This document shows positions 1 through 9,458 of a stretch of 64,000 nt of DNA, in pieces. A program made the translations under genes and the position numbers. Source of the DNA: Macrolepiota albuminosa (taxonomy: Eukaryota; Basidiomycota; Agaricomycetes; Agaricales; Agaricaceae). Where the stretch lies: assembly GCA_027475525.1 (NCBI GenBank), contig JAMWFC010000051.1, forward strand, positions 695,205 to 759,204, read 5' to 3'. Below the pieces are notes generated by a model. It searched no databases, had not been told where the DNA came from, and was given only the letters and a program-made list of their open reading frames with translations. Every line of letters starts with the position of its first letter. The stretch's first letter is position 1.

Positions 1-77
1 TCCAGCACGTACTCCTGCTCTTTCTCAAATATTTGATCCGCCTTACGGAGGAACGTTCCACTAACTTCGAAAGCGGG

Positions 78-231
78 CTGCAGAGTGATATCTTGAGTCA
101 AATCAAGGGTATCAACTCTGGCGAGACGATCGCAGGGTGAGGTCTGAAGACATTCTGCAGAGTGATATCTTGAGTCAAATCAAGGGTATCAACTCTGGCG
201 AGACGATCGCAGGGTGAGGTCTGAAGACATT
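78..231. repeat. Exact 77-bp tandem duplication, downstream of MRC1-like gene
   Basis: Copy 1 is 78-154 and copy 2 is 155-231, identical. It lies 3' of the minus-strand gene that stops at 240, so no reading frame is affected. Period and identity match the other 77-bp duplications of the window (see findings). Confidence 0.95.
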
Positions 232-239
232 AATTTTTA

Positions 240-3135
240 TTAGTTATATATATTTCCTTTTGGAACAGAAGATGCTACCTTGTCTACAGATCCTGTGGAC
301 CATTCTTTTGTATTTGTTACCTTTTGCTTCTCTGTACCAGATTCAAAAAGTTCTGAGAAACCGGACTGTAGGGGGGCTGGAACAATAACAGCTGAAGGCT
401 CGTCGAGAAACTGCGAGAATCCAAGGGGTTTAGGTTCCGTGCCAATGAAGGGAGTGAGATTCAGAGGCGTGGTAGACTGAGTGGCAGTAGGCGAAGCTAG
501 TTTCAGTCTGGCTTCGAAAGACACAGGCAATCTGGATGGCCTATGCGGAGAAGCGAAAGGATCTTCATCAATCACCTCATTCAAGGTGTTGTTCTCATCG
601 TCATCAGGATGAGTCGGAGACATTGACAATCGCCTTGCTCGGCCACTTCCCAGGCCAAACAGAGGACTTTTCCCTAAAGGAACTTTCTCACCAAGAGGTA
701 TATGTCGAACGACGGCCTTGTTTTCTTTGTCTTCTCCCCGGTCGAACATGCGCGATGTTTCGTTCTCCTTGTCTTCTTCATTTTCTGGTCGATCCTCCAG
801 GGAAGATATCGAGCCTCTATGTTCCAGATTCGGTTCTTCACTGATTGCATGCTCCTTGACGGTGCTGCTTTGGAGACGAGGCGCAGAATTCGAATGAGGA
901 GCAAAGTCTTCATCATCAGAGTCGACAAGCGCCTTGAAGACGGGGCGACGGGTTCTCAAGGGCAACCTGATATCCAATTCTTCCTCTTCTTCCGAATTAC
1001 TGTGGCTATGATCGTTCACCATGTTGTTAGTGCCTTCTTCCTCCTCGTCCTCATATTCACTTCTGTGGGTAGGAGGACTGGCAGACCCTCGTAAGCACGT
1101 ACTTAACTCCGGTGACCAATCATCGTCACTGCCCTCGTCATCTTCTTCCGTGCCCGTCTCTGCTGCTGTCCTACCGGACAGATTAAGCCCCTTCTCAACG
1201 TACAACTTGCTCACCTCCTGTACAGAAGTAGTATCGTCCTGTTTTTTTACTCGACCTCCACGCTGAACCCATTCCTCCTCCTTCGCCCGTATGATATCTT
1301 GACGCGCAGCGTCCGCTCTTGAATGTACGATCTGAGCCATCAAGTCCGGTGTCATCTCAGGGTCCCCTTTCTTTCTTTGACGCCCCCCTGCTCGTTGGAG
1401 TAGCTCAAAATCATGTATTTTCAAAGGCATCTCTTTTGCTTTCCTTTTCGTCAGACCAATTCCACCTAGATTTAGTTGCATCTTGCAGCCCTCGGAGACC
1501 TGCTTTTTCCGGCCATATTTACGATCTGCTTCTTCCTCCTTGATCAACATCTGCATATCGGCTGCTTGTACAATTTGAAGCTCCTCGTCGTCGTCGTCAT
1601 CAGAATCAAAAGGTCTAGCCTTTGCCTGCATCTCCATAACCCGCTGTTTAATTGCAAATAGCTTTTGCTGACGTTTGAGGCTTTCCTGTGCTTCCCTATC
1701 TTTCTCAACCAAAGCACCAACCTCTGGGAAGTCTTCATCAGAGGTCTTATCCAAATCGGGAAGTGAACACATAGCCACAGGCGGGCTATTCCGAGTACGT
1801 TCGAGTGACGGCTTACGGTTGAGTGGCGAGCCATCGCTTTGACGAAGAATTGGAGGTGAAGAGACGATAGGCGGGATCACAGGAGAAGTATGACGCTCAG
1901 AAGAAAAATCAGCGATAGGATCTACTTCAATCTCACGCCGTTTAGTTACGATCCTATTAAACAAATCGAAAGATCAGTTAACGTAAACACAGAAAGAACA
2001 ATTCATACGCTTCAAATAATCCTTGAATTGTATATTTGGATGTCACTGCTTGTGTGCGCGGGATAGACACCTGTTGATCCGCGGCAATGCGAAGGCGATT
2101 ACGTGCCGTCTCCCTAAGTTCCTTCTTGGTGGGCGCCTGTAGTTCCTCACAGCATCAGTACAATGTGAGGTCATGCTGAGGATCAAAACATACCTTGATT
2201 TTCTTTCGCTTAGCTCCTTTGTCTTTAGGAGCCTTCTGTCTTTTCAACGAGCCTGTGAGATCAGGCTCTTCAGAGAAGCAAAGAGGAACAACGTCTGGAC
2301 GGCTGGAAGCTTTCCCTTTCCCCTTTCCCTTGGTATCTTGTCCCAGCAGCGTAGGCATATCGTCGTCCGATGTGGGCGGAGTAGGAGATGATCGTGATTT
2401 TGGTGTAGTCAATGGATGCGGGTGGGAAGGGGTGGCCGGCGAGGATTCTTTGTTCTCTCCACCTTCAGAATCTGAGTCGTGTATTATGGATCTTTTCTGT
2501 CTCCCTCGATTCGTAGCTTGAGAGGGACTATGACCAAACGAGCTATGTGCCACAGGCGAGGTACTTGGTGGTGGAGTGCTCAAAGATCCATCGAAAGCCG
2601 TCTCAGTCAAAGTATCATTACAACTTTCGACAGTAGAAGTTGGAAAACGAGCAAAATCAGGGCTGTCATGCCTTTGAGGGGACAAAGCGGAAGCATCGCC
2701 TTCTTCGCGTTGTTCGCGTTGTTTCGACGCGCTTTTTTCCTCCAAAACATCTGCCATATCGGCGTCACTATCCTCCTCCATATCTAAATCCTTCAGCTTC
2801 TTTCTCCACGAGAATTGGTACGCGGACGACGCGTCTTCACTGTCAGCTTCGTCATCATCATCAGCTTTGGTGGATGTTGAATATTCATGTGACGGGTCAG
2901 AACTTGGCGGAACCTCTTCATCTACATCCGAAGGTCCAGTTCTAAAAACGCTGTTGATGGATGGGGAGCTTTTTGACAAGCGCAGTAGATGAGGAGTATC
3001 ATCTTTCCCAGCAGCCTCTCTGTGAATAGAACGGCCATACATCAGTCGCGCACGTTTCACAGCGGACAGCGTTGCTGGAGGAGAGGATGAGATAGTTGAG
3101 TCTGGGACAATGGAGGAGTCCATTTGTACCGGCAT
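240..3135 (-). CDS. MRC1: MRC1/claspin-like DNA replication checkpoint mediator
   Basis: Three exons read on minus: 3135-2194, 2136-2009 and 1953-240, with phase-consistent GT-AG introns of 57 and 55 nt, giving about 927 residues. The protein is acidic and Ser-rich with several SQ/TQ sites and long D/E tracts. The small second exon encodes a motif beginning APTKKELRETAR, and the third contains KIHDFELLQRAGG followed by a Lys/Arg-rich helix; these are the features I associate with the Mrc1-like domain. Mrc1 (claspin in animals) travels with the replication fork and passes the replication-stress signal from the sensor kinase to Rad53/Chk1. The ATG at 3135 is chosen because the other copy of the same ATG, at 3212, is out of frame owing to the 77-bp duplication 3063-3216. 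Family assignment rests on motif recognition only; an unrelated acidic nuclear protein is the main alternative. Confidence 0.72.
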
Positions 3136-3216
3136 TTGACGGACAGCGTTGCTGGAGGAGAGGATGAGATAGTTGAGTCTGGGACAATGGAGGAGTCCAT
3201 TTGTACCGGCATTTGA
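3063..3216. repeat. Exact 77-bp tandem duplication over the MRC1-like start codon
   Basis: Copies are 3063-3139 and 3140-3216. Each contains the start region of the minus-strand gene, so the sequence shows two candidate ATGs (3135 and 3212); 77 is not a multiple of three and only the inner one is in frame. Confidence 0.95.
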
Positions 3217-3514
3217 ACGAGTCGACAAGGGAGTGGATGGGTCAGCGTGACCAGGATTAGTGTCAAGTCACTTTGTGACGAGACGCGTTTATGTCACATA
3301 ACTCCTTGGAACAATGTGGATACCAGATGTTTGATGACCCACGCGACGTATGATCTAACTACAGACAACGGGTCTACATCAATGGAACCAAGGATTTTAA
3401 AAATATCATGAAGATTTGGGTAGAAGTACTAGGGGAGGATACAACAGCCGAGTATGTCAGTGATCATTCTTTATCCACAAACAATGGTCATAAAATTTTG
3501 CAAAAAGACAACTT

Positions 3515-4555
3515 TCATCTCGTGGAAAGCATGGGCTGCCAGACACCATATGAAACTTCCTCCAGATGGTGTAATTCAACGTGGTCCCAGGCAACGGGAA
3601 TGATGTTGGCCTGAACAGTATCGGCGATGTTAGAATCATATTTGCGAGCACGATGACTAAAGTTACTTGCCTGCAAATAATGAACACATGCCCTTGAAAT
3701 ACGCCTTGCCACCGTTTGGAGGCTAACACGCCCATCATGTGTATCCAATGGGATATCGTAAGTCATTGACGCGTAACCAGCCCACTAATAGAAGACCTTC
3801 AGCAATTAGCAGGACGTTTTCGGTCAAAGCTCGAATACGCGCCTGAATCCTTAATAAGATCCTGCTATGGCTATCCGCATGGAAGTCGTACAAGCTGTAG
3901 TAGTCATTACACGACAGTCGAATATAATGATCCTGCGCCTCTCGAAGGCTTATCCCTGCACTCAATGATCCCTTGCGTCTGAACTTAATCTTCAGTGAGC
4001 CCGGCAGCTGATATGTATCAACTACGGGAGCCGGATGAGTCGTATAAGAAACAGTCGAGTGGCGACGGTGATGAGGGGCCATAACCATAGACGAATGAGG
4101 GATTACCGGACCAGATGAAAATTGATCATGATAATACGATTCATTAAGGTCATCATATGCTGACGTCGTTGAACAACCAATTTTCAGTCAAGCGAATGAC
4201 ATACCACTTACATGGACTAGCCAAGCGGTGTGTAACAGGCGTTGGCAATGTAGCTGCCCGTACGGGCGGGCCGTAGACTTGATAGGATGGCTGAGAGCCA
4301 AGCGGTGTGTAACAGGCGTTGGCAATGTAGCTGCCCGTACGGGCGGGCCGTAGACTTGATAGGATGGCTGAGGATACTAACGAGACTAACGACTCAGAAA
4401 AAAACCTTGCATGTGTTTCGTTGAACAAAAATTACCTCGGAGTAAGGATAGTTGTCTGGATATATGGCATGCTGGTAGGACATTGGTGTCCCGTAGCTGA
4501 TAGACGGGCGTCTGGAATGGGAGCGAGTGAAATGGTCATAAGCAGGGTAAGCCAT
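3515..4555 (-). CDS. Conserved-looking basidiomycete hypothetical protein
   Basis: Reading starts at ATG 4555 (MAYPAYDHFTRSH) and ends at TGA 3515-3517. Exon 1 is 4555-4436. Exon 2 lies in the 77-bp duplication 4219-4372, encodes SYQVYGPPVRAATLP and ends with CCAT before a GTAAGT donor. Exon 3 starts SYDDLNESYYHDQF and runs into a folded region, LPGSLKIKFRRKG ... SCNDYYSLYDFH. A later exon, WAGYASMTYDIPL ... LQTVARRISRACVHYLQ, precedes the end. The N-terminal half is Tyr/Pro/Ser-rich and probably disordered; the C-terminal half looks like a compact domain. It resembles uncharacterised domain proteins common in Agaricomycetes, but I cannot name the family. A 60-nt in-frame segment just before the last exon has a GCAAGT donor and CAG acceptor, so it may be a GC-AG intron or retained coding sequence. 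There is a TATA box 61 bp upstream. Confidence 0.7.
4219..4372. repeat. Exact 77-bp tandem duplication inside an exon
   Basis: Copies are 4219-4295 and 4296-4372. They cover exon 2 of the minus-strand hypothetical gene and its acceptor; with both copies present the exon is frameshifted. Confidence 0.95.
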
Positions 4556-4615
4556 GTTAACTTGTATTAGAAGGATACAAGGATAGTTGGAAGGAGGATC
4601 ATGTAGGACACTCTT

Positions 4616-4623
4616 TTTATATA
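4616..4623 (-). promoter_or_regulatory. TATA box of the 3515-4555 gene
   Basis: TATATAAA on the minus strand, 61 bp upstream of the ATG at 4555, followed by a purine-rich tract. Position and sequence fit a fungal core promoter. Confidence 0.5.
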
Positions 4624-5494
4624 TGCAAAGGTGGCAACAGTGAGGTAAGATCTGCGCCGTGAGGAAGCCATGAGGTCCCGGAGCGTTTTAGACCGTCAGT
4701 AATTCTCTATGGCACACGACTAAATAGCCAAAGGATATTTACGGTCCAGATAGATAACCAGAAGGCTTATAAGTACCAAGGAAGGACAACATGAGACCAA
4801 TACGTTCATCCAAGTCCAAGATAATTCGGCGATTCGCATTTTTGTTCTGAACCCCTCAAATCACTCCACAGTCCCGCAGTATTCGGAAATCAAGGATGCT
4901 GGACCAGTGGCATAATTGCGGTTGGCCTTGCGCAGAACACGAGAGAACCTTTCAAGTACCTCGGATCGGCTTCGACATCCACTGGATCTTAATGAAGCTT
5001 TGATTGATCTGAAACAGCACTAAATTAGTTGGGCCTTCGCCAAGTCCCATTGGGTTGCACTCAGTTAGGTGCTTTGTGTAAGGCCGATCAAGGGGGAGCG
5101 ATAGGTCATGCCAATTGCTGGCATGGACCAAGTCGTAATAGTAACCCCAGGATCACTAGGGGACGCTGTGAGGCGCCGGGATGCCAAGTGATGGGAGATC
5201 TGTTCGCTGTTGAAGTGGTCTGATCAAAAAAGACTGGAGGCCTGGTTGTACTATGTAGATCTTGTGAACTTGAGCTGAAGAAATCAAGTACCTGGTAAAA
5301 GGTGCTCCAAACTAATATTTTTTTTGCGTCAATGCACTAATATGCCACTTGATCTGTTCTGGCCATGAGATGGCTCAAAAGTGCGGCGATCGCAGCGATC
5401 GCGCCGTGGTTTTCATCAATTTAGTGCTTCAAAACTAATATTTTTTTGAATTGATGCACCAAGATACCGCTCATAAATGCGGCGATCGCCGGGT
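4624..5494. other. Intergenic tract with short GCGATCGC-rich repeats
   Basis: No gene is supported. The left part is unremarkable. From about 5310 to 5490 two imperfect direct repeats begin with AACTAATATTTTTTT and a TGATGCAC/CAATGCAC element, and each leads to a GCGGCGATCGC block. A third related block (CGCCGTGGTTTTCATC) lies at about 5690-5707 inside the adjoining reading frame. The arrangement suggests decayed repetitive DNA at the edge of the inverted duplication. Confidence 0.6.
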
Positions 5495-5983
5495 TTAAAA
5501 ATGGACCCTGAAGCTTGAAGAGCTCAAATCATGCTTTTCGGATGCTCGACGAGGCAATTTGGCTGTAACTGCCGCGGATTTCAAGGCTGAACCGCCTACA
5601 GGTCTATCATTTCTTTGCGGCAAATCAATAATACGGTACTTTTGAGCAGTTAGGACTACATAAGTTGTCAAAAGTCCGGCGACTGCGCGGTCGCCGTGGT
5701 TTTCATCTGTTTGGTGCCAGAAAAGCCCGTTATCTTGTTTCAAGATGAAAAATTCAGCTGGACGAAAGGCTTCATGTGCAGAATGCCTATGGAGCACAAT
5801 CTCTCCGCCAGGCGCATATGACTCGGCAGTCCACTCGTAGACAATGTCGGTGATGGGAGGGAGCACGTAGATGGACTGTGCGGTCGTAAAGCTTGGGTTG
5901 CAGGTCCTGGTGACAAGCACAGATGAAGCAGAGGCCAAGGAGGCCAAGAGGCAAGTAAGAGCTACAATCCCGGTGTTCAACAT
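5495..5983 (-). pseudogene. Left copy of the inverted secreted-protein gene, chimeric 3' end
   Basis: The first roughly 87 codons (ATG at 5983) are almost identical to the gene starting at 7067. They encode a signal peptide (MLNTGIVALTCLLASLASAS) and a mature part containing CNPSFTTAQSIYVLPP and EIVLHRHSAHEAF. Two substitutions change PAEFLIVK to PAEFFILK. At 5722 the duplicated arm ends and the frame runs through unrelated repeat sequence to a stop at 5495, giving a 162-codon chimera that lacks the downstream exons of the right copy. I read it as a truncated, probably non-functional copy. Its promoter was duplicated too (TATA mirrored at 6045-6052), so it may still be transcribed, and divergent transcription toward the right copy could form double-stranded RNA. 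Confidence 0.6.
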
Positions 5984-6237
5984 AGCGTTCTAAAGACGTT
6001 AACTAGGTGTTGAGATTATACAATCGTTTGGACCAAGTTTCCGATTTTTATAGTGAAAAGTCAGCGAGCTCAGAACTTTCATAAGAGACCGGCACGGTCT
6101 CCTCTTCGGTTCCTAGTATCCGATCAGTACCATTCTTTGGGATATGTTACGAAAGGAAACCAGCTCATGCATGAAATATGCTTGCAAGTCAGAAAACCTT
6201 TAGGCTACCATTCAAAGTCTTTTGACAATCGTTATGT
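5722..6237 (+). repeat. Left arm of a 516-bp inverted repeat
   Basis: Every position x in this arm pairs with 13050-x in the right arm (6813-7328). I saw only about four mismatches in the parts compared base by base, two near the outer end and two near the inner end (6228 and 6231). The arm spans the 5' end of the secreted-protein gene, its TATA box and about 250 bp of upstream DNA. Confidence 0.93.
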
Positions 6238-6812
6238 TTATGTATTGAGTGGAGAAAGCGGATACACAGCCCGAATTCCAAAAAAGATACATCAAGATTC
6301 AAGGTGCCATCTAAGGGTCATGCACACCTTTAGAAAACAGACTGTCAACTATGGTACTTACAACAAGGTTACGGGAAGCTATATCACTTACCTATTCAAA
6401 GTGTACATTGTCACAAAAATCATGATGCATTTGTCACTCCCACCTGGAAAGTTCCAGAAGAATCTTGTCCGAAAGGTAGCGGAGTGTTGGACTTTGGGCC
6501 TTTTCGCATATCATACATACCCTTATCATGCAGTCATTTTGGCATTGTTTCACTGTTCACAGTGGTGTAGGACGTCGCAGTCCTCACACACAAATACTGA
6601 CCAGACTGTGGAATAATATTATAATTGTTCTTAGGTTCGCACAGAGTCCAATTCCTAACAGACAGAACCCTAAGTTCTTGTATCCCAGACAGAGGGTGAG
6701 ACCTAGCTATTTACAGATACTATACGTCAACTAACTCACCTTGAAAGCTCTTTTTGCATGTGTCCTGACAAAGAAGGCGTAGTTGGTTCTGCTGCAGAAC
6801 GCTCTCGTCAAT
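6238..6812. other. Spacer between the inverted-repeat arms
   Basis: 575 bp, no supported gene. The reading frame crossing it on plus begins with GTG inside the duplicated promoter and has no recognisable features. Confidence 0.6.
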
Positions 6813-7328
6813 ACATAATGACTGTCAAAAGACTTTGAATGGTAACCTAAAGGTTTTCTGACTTGCAAGCATATTTCATGCATGAGCTGGTTTCCTTTCG
6901 TAACATATCCCAAAGAATGGTACTGATCGGATACTAGGAACCGAAGAGGAGACCGTGCCGGTCTCTTATGAAAGTTCTGAGCTCGCTGACTTTTCACTAT
7001 AAAAATCGGAAACTTGGTCCAAACGATTGTATAATCTCAACACCTAGTTAACGTCTTTAGAACGCTATGTTGAACACCGGGATTGTAGCTCTTACTTGCC
7101 TCTTGGCCTCCTTGGCCTCTGCTTCATCTGTGCTTGTCACCAGGACCTGCAACCCAAGCTTTACGACCGCACAGTCCATCTACGTGCTCCCTCCCATCAC
7201 CGACATTGTCTACGAGTGGACTGCCGAGTCATATGCGCCTGGCGGAGAGATTGTGCTCCATAGGCATTCTGCACATGAAGCCTTTCGTCCAGCTGAATTT
7301 TTGATCGTGAAACAAGATAACGGGCTTT
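6813..7328 (-). repeat. Right arm of the 516-bp inverted repeat
   Basis: Reverse complement of 5722-6237. It carries the promoter and first 262 bp of the secreted-protein gene that starts at 7067; similarity stops at 7328, ten bases before the predicted first donor. Confidence 0.93.
6998..7005 (+). promoter_or_regulatory. TATA box of the right secreted-protein copy
   Basis: TATAAAAA, 62 bp before the ATG at 7067. The same box occurs in reverse at 6045-6052 for the left copy, so both copies kept a core promoter. Confidence 0.5.
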
Positions 7329-7751
7329 ATCGGTTCTTGTAGGTCTTCTGAAAGCTTGCTCGAGATATATTAATCATTTCTTCCACAATTCTTTCCTCAC
7401 TGCCATGACTGACCGATGCTGTCATAGACCTGCATACGGTGCCAGCATATTGGTCGCACTCACTGCAAGCAATTATGGCAACCTGGTATTCGAATCCGGT
7501 AGAGATGAAGATCGGTCGTAAGCTTATCCTTATCACCATCGCTTCCAGCTATGAACTCATCCTATGATTCTAGTGGCCAACAGTTCAGCATTACTTGTGA
7601 TGAGTGCAATGAAAGTCGAACAACCAAGTGCACCATCCAATACCCACCCACTGGCGAGTGCGTCATAGGATCCAATGCCGGAGATATTTTGAGCCTTGGA
7701 AGTTGTAACGAGGCAGGAGTATATTACTTCACACCTACTCATAGTACCTGA
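7067..7751 (+). CDS. Small secreted protein (right copy of the inverted duplication)
   Basis: Three exons fit in phase: 7067-7338 (donor GTAGGT), 7428-7498 (donor GTAGAG) and 7549-7751, stop TGA. The product is about 180 residues. It begins with a signal peptide of about 19 residues and then has CNPSF and YGASILVALTASNYG. A C-terminal Cys-containing segment, FSITCDECNESRTTKCTI ... GECVIGSNAG ... LGSCNEAG, looks like the ricin-B-like/trefoil-type repeats seen in many Agaricomycete secreted proteins; that resemblance is only by eye. Additional downstream exons up to 8322 are possible (see next entry). No enzyme motif was recognised. The 5' half and promoter are duplicated in inverse orientation at 5722-6237. 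Confidence 0.6.
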
Positions 7752-8926
7752 GATACCCATGTATGAACTGCGGTCGTCTGTAAAGGTTCCATCGTATTTG
7801 AAATGCAAAGTTATATATCACATACTTGTTAAAGTTAGTCACATCATCTCGAAGAGTTGTAAGCTGCTGTTTCTCACCGATAATTTCTGCTGATGCAGGA
7901 CTCGACATGATGGGAAGAAAATCATTGCAAACGTTTCACAGCTTTTCAGAGATGGTTGTGCAACTAGTCTGTTGAGATTGTGCAGAATTTATTGAAGGCA
8001 GCCTTGCGATAAAAATCCAGTATAAACATATTTCGTGTTGCGTGGAGACGTGTTGGAGGTCGTAACAATATTCTTGACTGGATGCACATACCAAGATGAG
8101 ACATGTTGTACTAACCTTGCTTCAAAAGACGAAACAACGCAGATATCAGTGTCGAAATAACAAGCACAAAGGAGGATGATCTTCCGACATATTTTGAAGC
8201 AACAAAAATTTCCTTGCAGGCAGGGACAGAAAACGTCGGCCCGGACATTTCCGGAGTTAATCCCGCCGGCTTTATGGAGAGTGACCCAGATGCTACATTT
8301 CCTCCATTCCACCCTCCAGAATGCCAGTGATACGACTGCCTCTAAAACGAGGCAGACAAAAGATGAAGAAAGGCTCCCAAAAACATAAGATACCTGATAA
8401 ATATACTGTAAGCAGGCGTCTAAACCTGTAGACGCGGGCCCCTTACCTCGAAAAAGACCCACGTCGTGTAACAACGACGAACAGCGTGTAACAGCGAGGT
8501 AGTAACAAGAAGAGTATCCGATCAAGGGGATAGCCGACAGGTGGCGGTGCTCAGGATCTCAGGATGACCGAGTCACAGCCGGGCCGGGAAACAGCGTGGA
8601 TTTGGAGATTAAGTTTATACATAGGAACAACGTCATATACAATCCCATGCAATTCACGTTAAAATCAAGAATACCAAAAAACTGATGGGACTTCTGACCA
8701 GTCGAAGAACCAACCATCAAGGCTAGGAACAAATTGTTGAGATAGACCAATTTGTCGCGCGACATGTTCCCACGCGTTTCATGTGGTCATTTCAATTTTC
8801 AAAGCAGCATTCAAGCTGCCGAGTTTTGCCTTTTCCACCATAACTGGCGCCACCTGTTACAGGAAGTTCAAACCAGCTACAAAGTCTGCCTAACAGTGCA
8901 TCGCAGACATTCTCATCGTCTCGTAA
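7752..8926. other. Tract with possible orphan or downstream exons
   Basis: No complete gene can be defended. Two pieces look coding on plus. One is 7901-7985, open after a CTGATGCAG acceptor (TRHDGKKIIANVSQLF). The other is 8129-8322, preceded by a textbook branch site TACTAAC (8109-8115) and an AAAAG acceptor, and ending at a TGA with a composition unlike random sequence (ENVGPDISGVNPAGF, then DATFPPFHPPEC). They could be 3' exons of the secreted-protein gene at 7067 or remnants of another secreted protein. From 8323 to 8926 I see nothing beyond the upstream region of the next gene. Confidence 0.35.
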
Positions 8927-9391
8927 ATGGCAACGCCAAGGACTCAGTTACTTTCTGCGGCGCAGCGCCTATGTGATGACTTTGCCAATAAGAAGGACAT
9001 CGATACCCTGATCTCGCACTTTTCGACGACTCAGCAGGCCATTGCGTTTGAACACGGCGAACCTTCATTGGCTCCTTTTCTTGGCAGGTCTTTCGTTGGG
9101 CTTGATGGGATACGGAAATATTTCGAAACCATCGCGTCATTGGTGTCATACGAAAATATGCGTTTCTCCGAGTTCGTGGTCGACGTACAAGCACGTAAAG
9201 TGGCGACCAAAGCTAGTGCCCGGTTCACGTGGCTTAGCACGAGCGAAAGCTGGGACGAAGTCTTCGCTTACATGCTTTTCTTCGATGACGAGAATAAAGT
9301 TACAAACTATGAAGTTTGGGCTGATTCGGGTGCTGCTTATCTAGCGAGCAAAGGCATCTTGAACGATACAAGGAGAAGTCGTCACGCATAG
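8927..9391 (+). CDS. NTF2-like / SnoaL-like fold protein
   Basis: Intronless 154-residue frame starting with ATG (MATPRTQLLSAAQRLCDDF). The pattern is that of SnoaL-like members of the NTF2 superfamily: an N-terminal helix (LCDDFANKKDIDTLISHFS), GRSFVGLDGIRKYFE, then alternating beta strands (ASARFTWLSTSESWDE, FAYMLFFDDENKVTNYEVW). The cone-shaped fold serves many small enzymes and binding proteins; nothing here fixes a substrate. There is no signal peptide, so it is probably cytosolic. It is convergent with the transporter that ends at 9459. Confidence 0.7.
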   Translation: MATPRTQLLSAAQRLCDDFANKKDIDTLISHFSTTQQAIAFEHGEPSLAPFLGRSFVGLDGIRKYFETIASLVSYENMRFSEFVVDVQARKVATKASARFTWLSTSESWDEVFAYMLFFDDENKVTNYEVWADSGAAYLASKGILNDTRRSRHA

Positions 9392-9458
9392 GACATTACA
9401 TTCCTGTCCTGTCCTCCTCTACAATTATACATAATAGTACATGTCATCTATGTTCCGT

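Noticed and set aside
6053..6616. 187-codon plus frame across the left arm and spacer
   Set aside because: Begins with GTG in the duplicated promoter region, has no conserved features, and its first part is repeated in the right arm simply because the DNA is.
7989..8525. 178-codon minus frame
   Set aside because: Cys/Ser/Leu-rich composition without domain; overlaps a plus-strand exon candidate with a proper branch site and acceptor.
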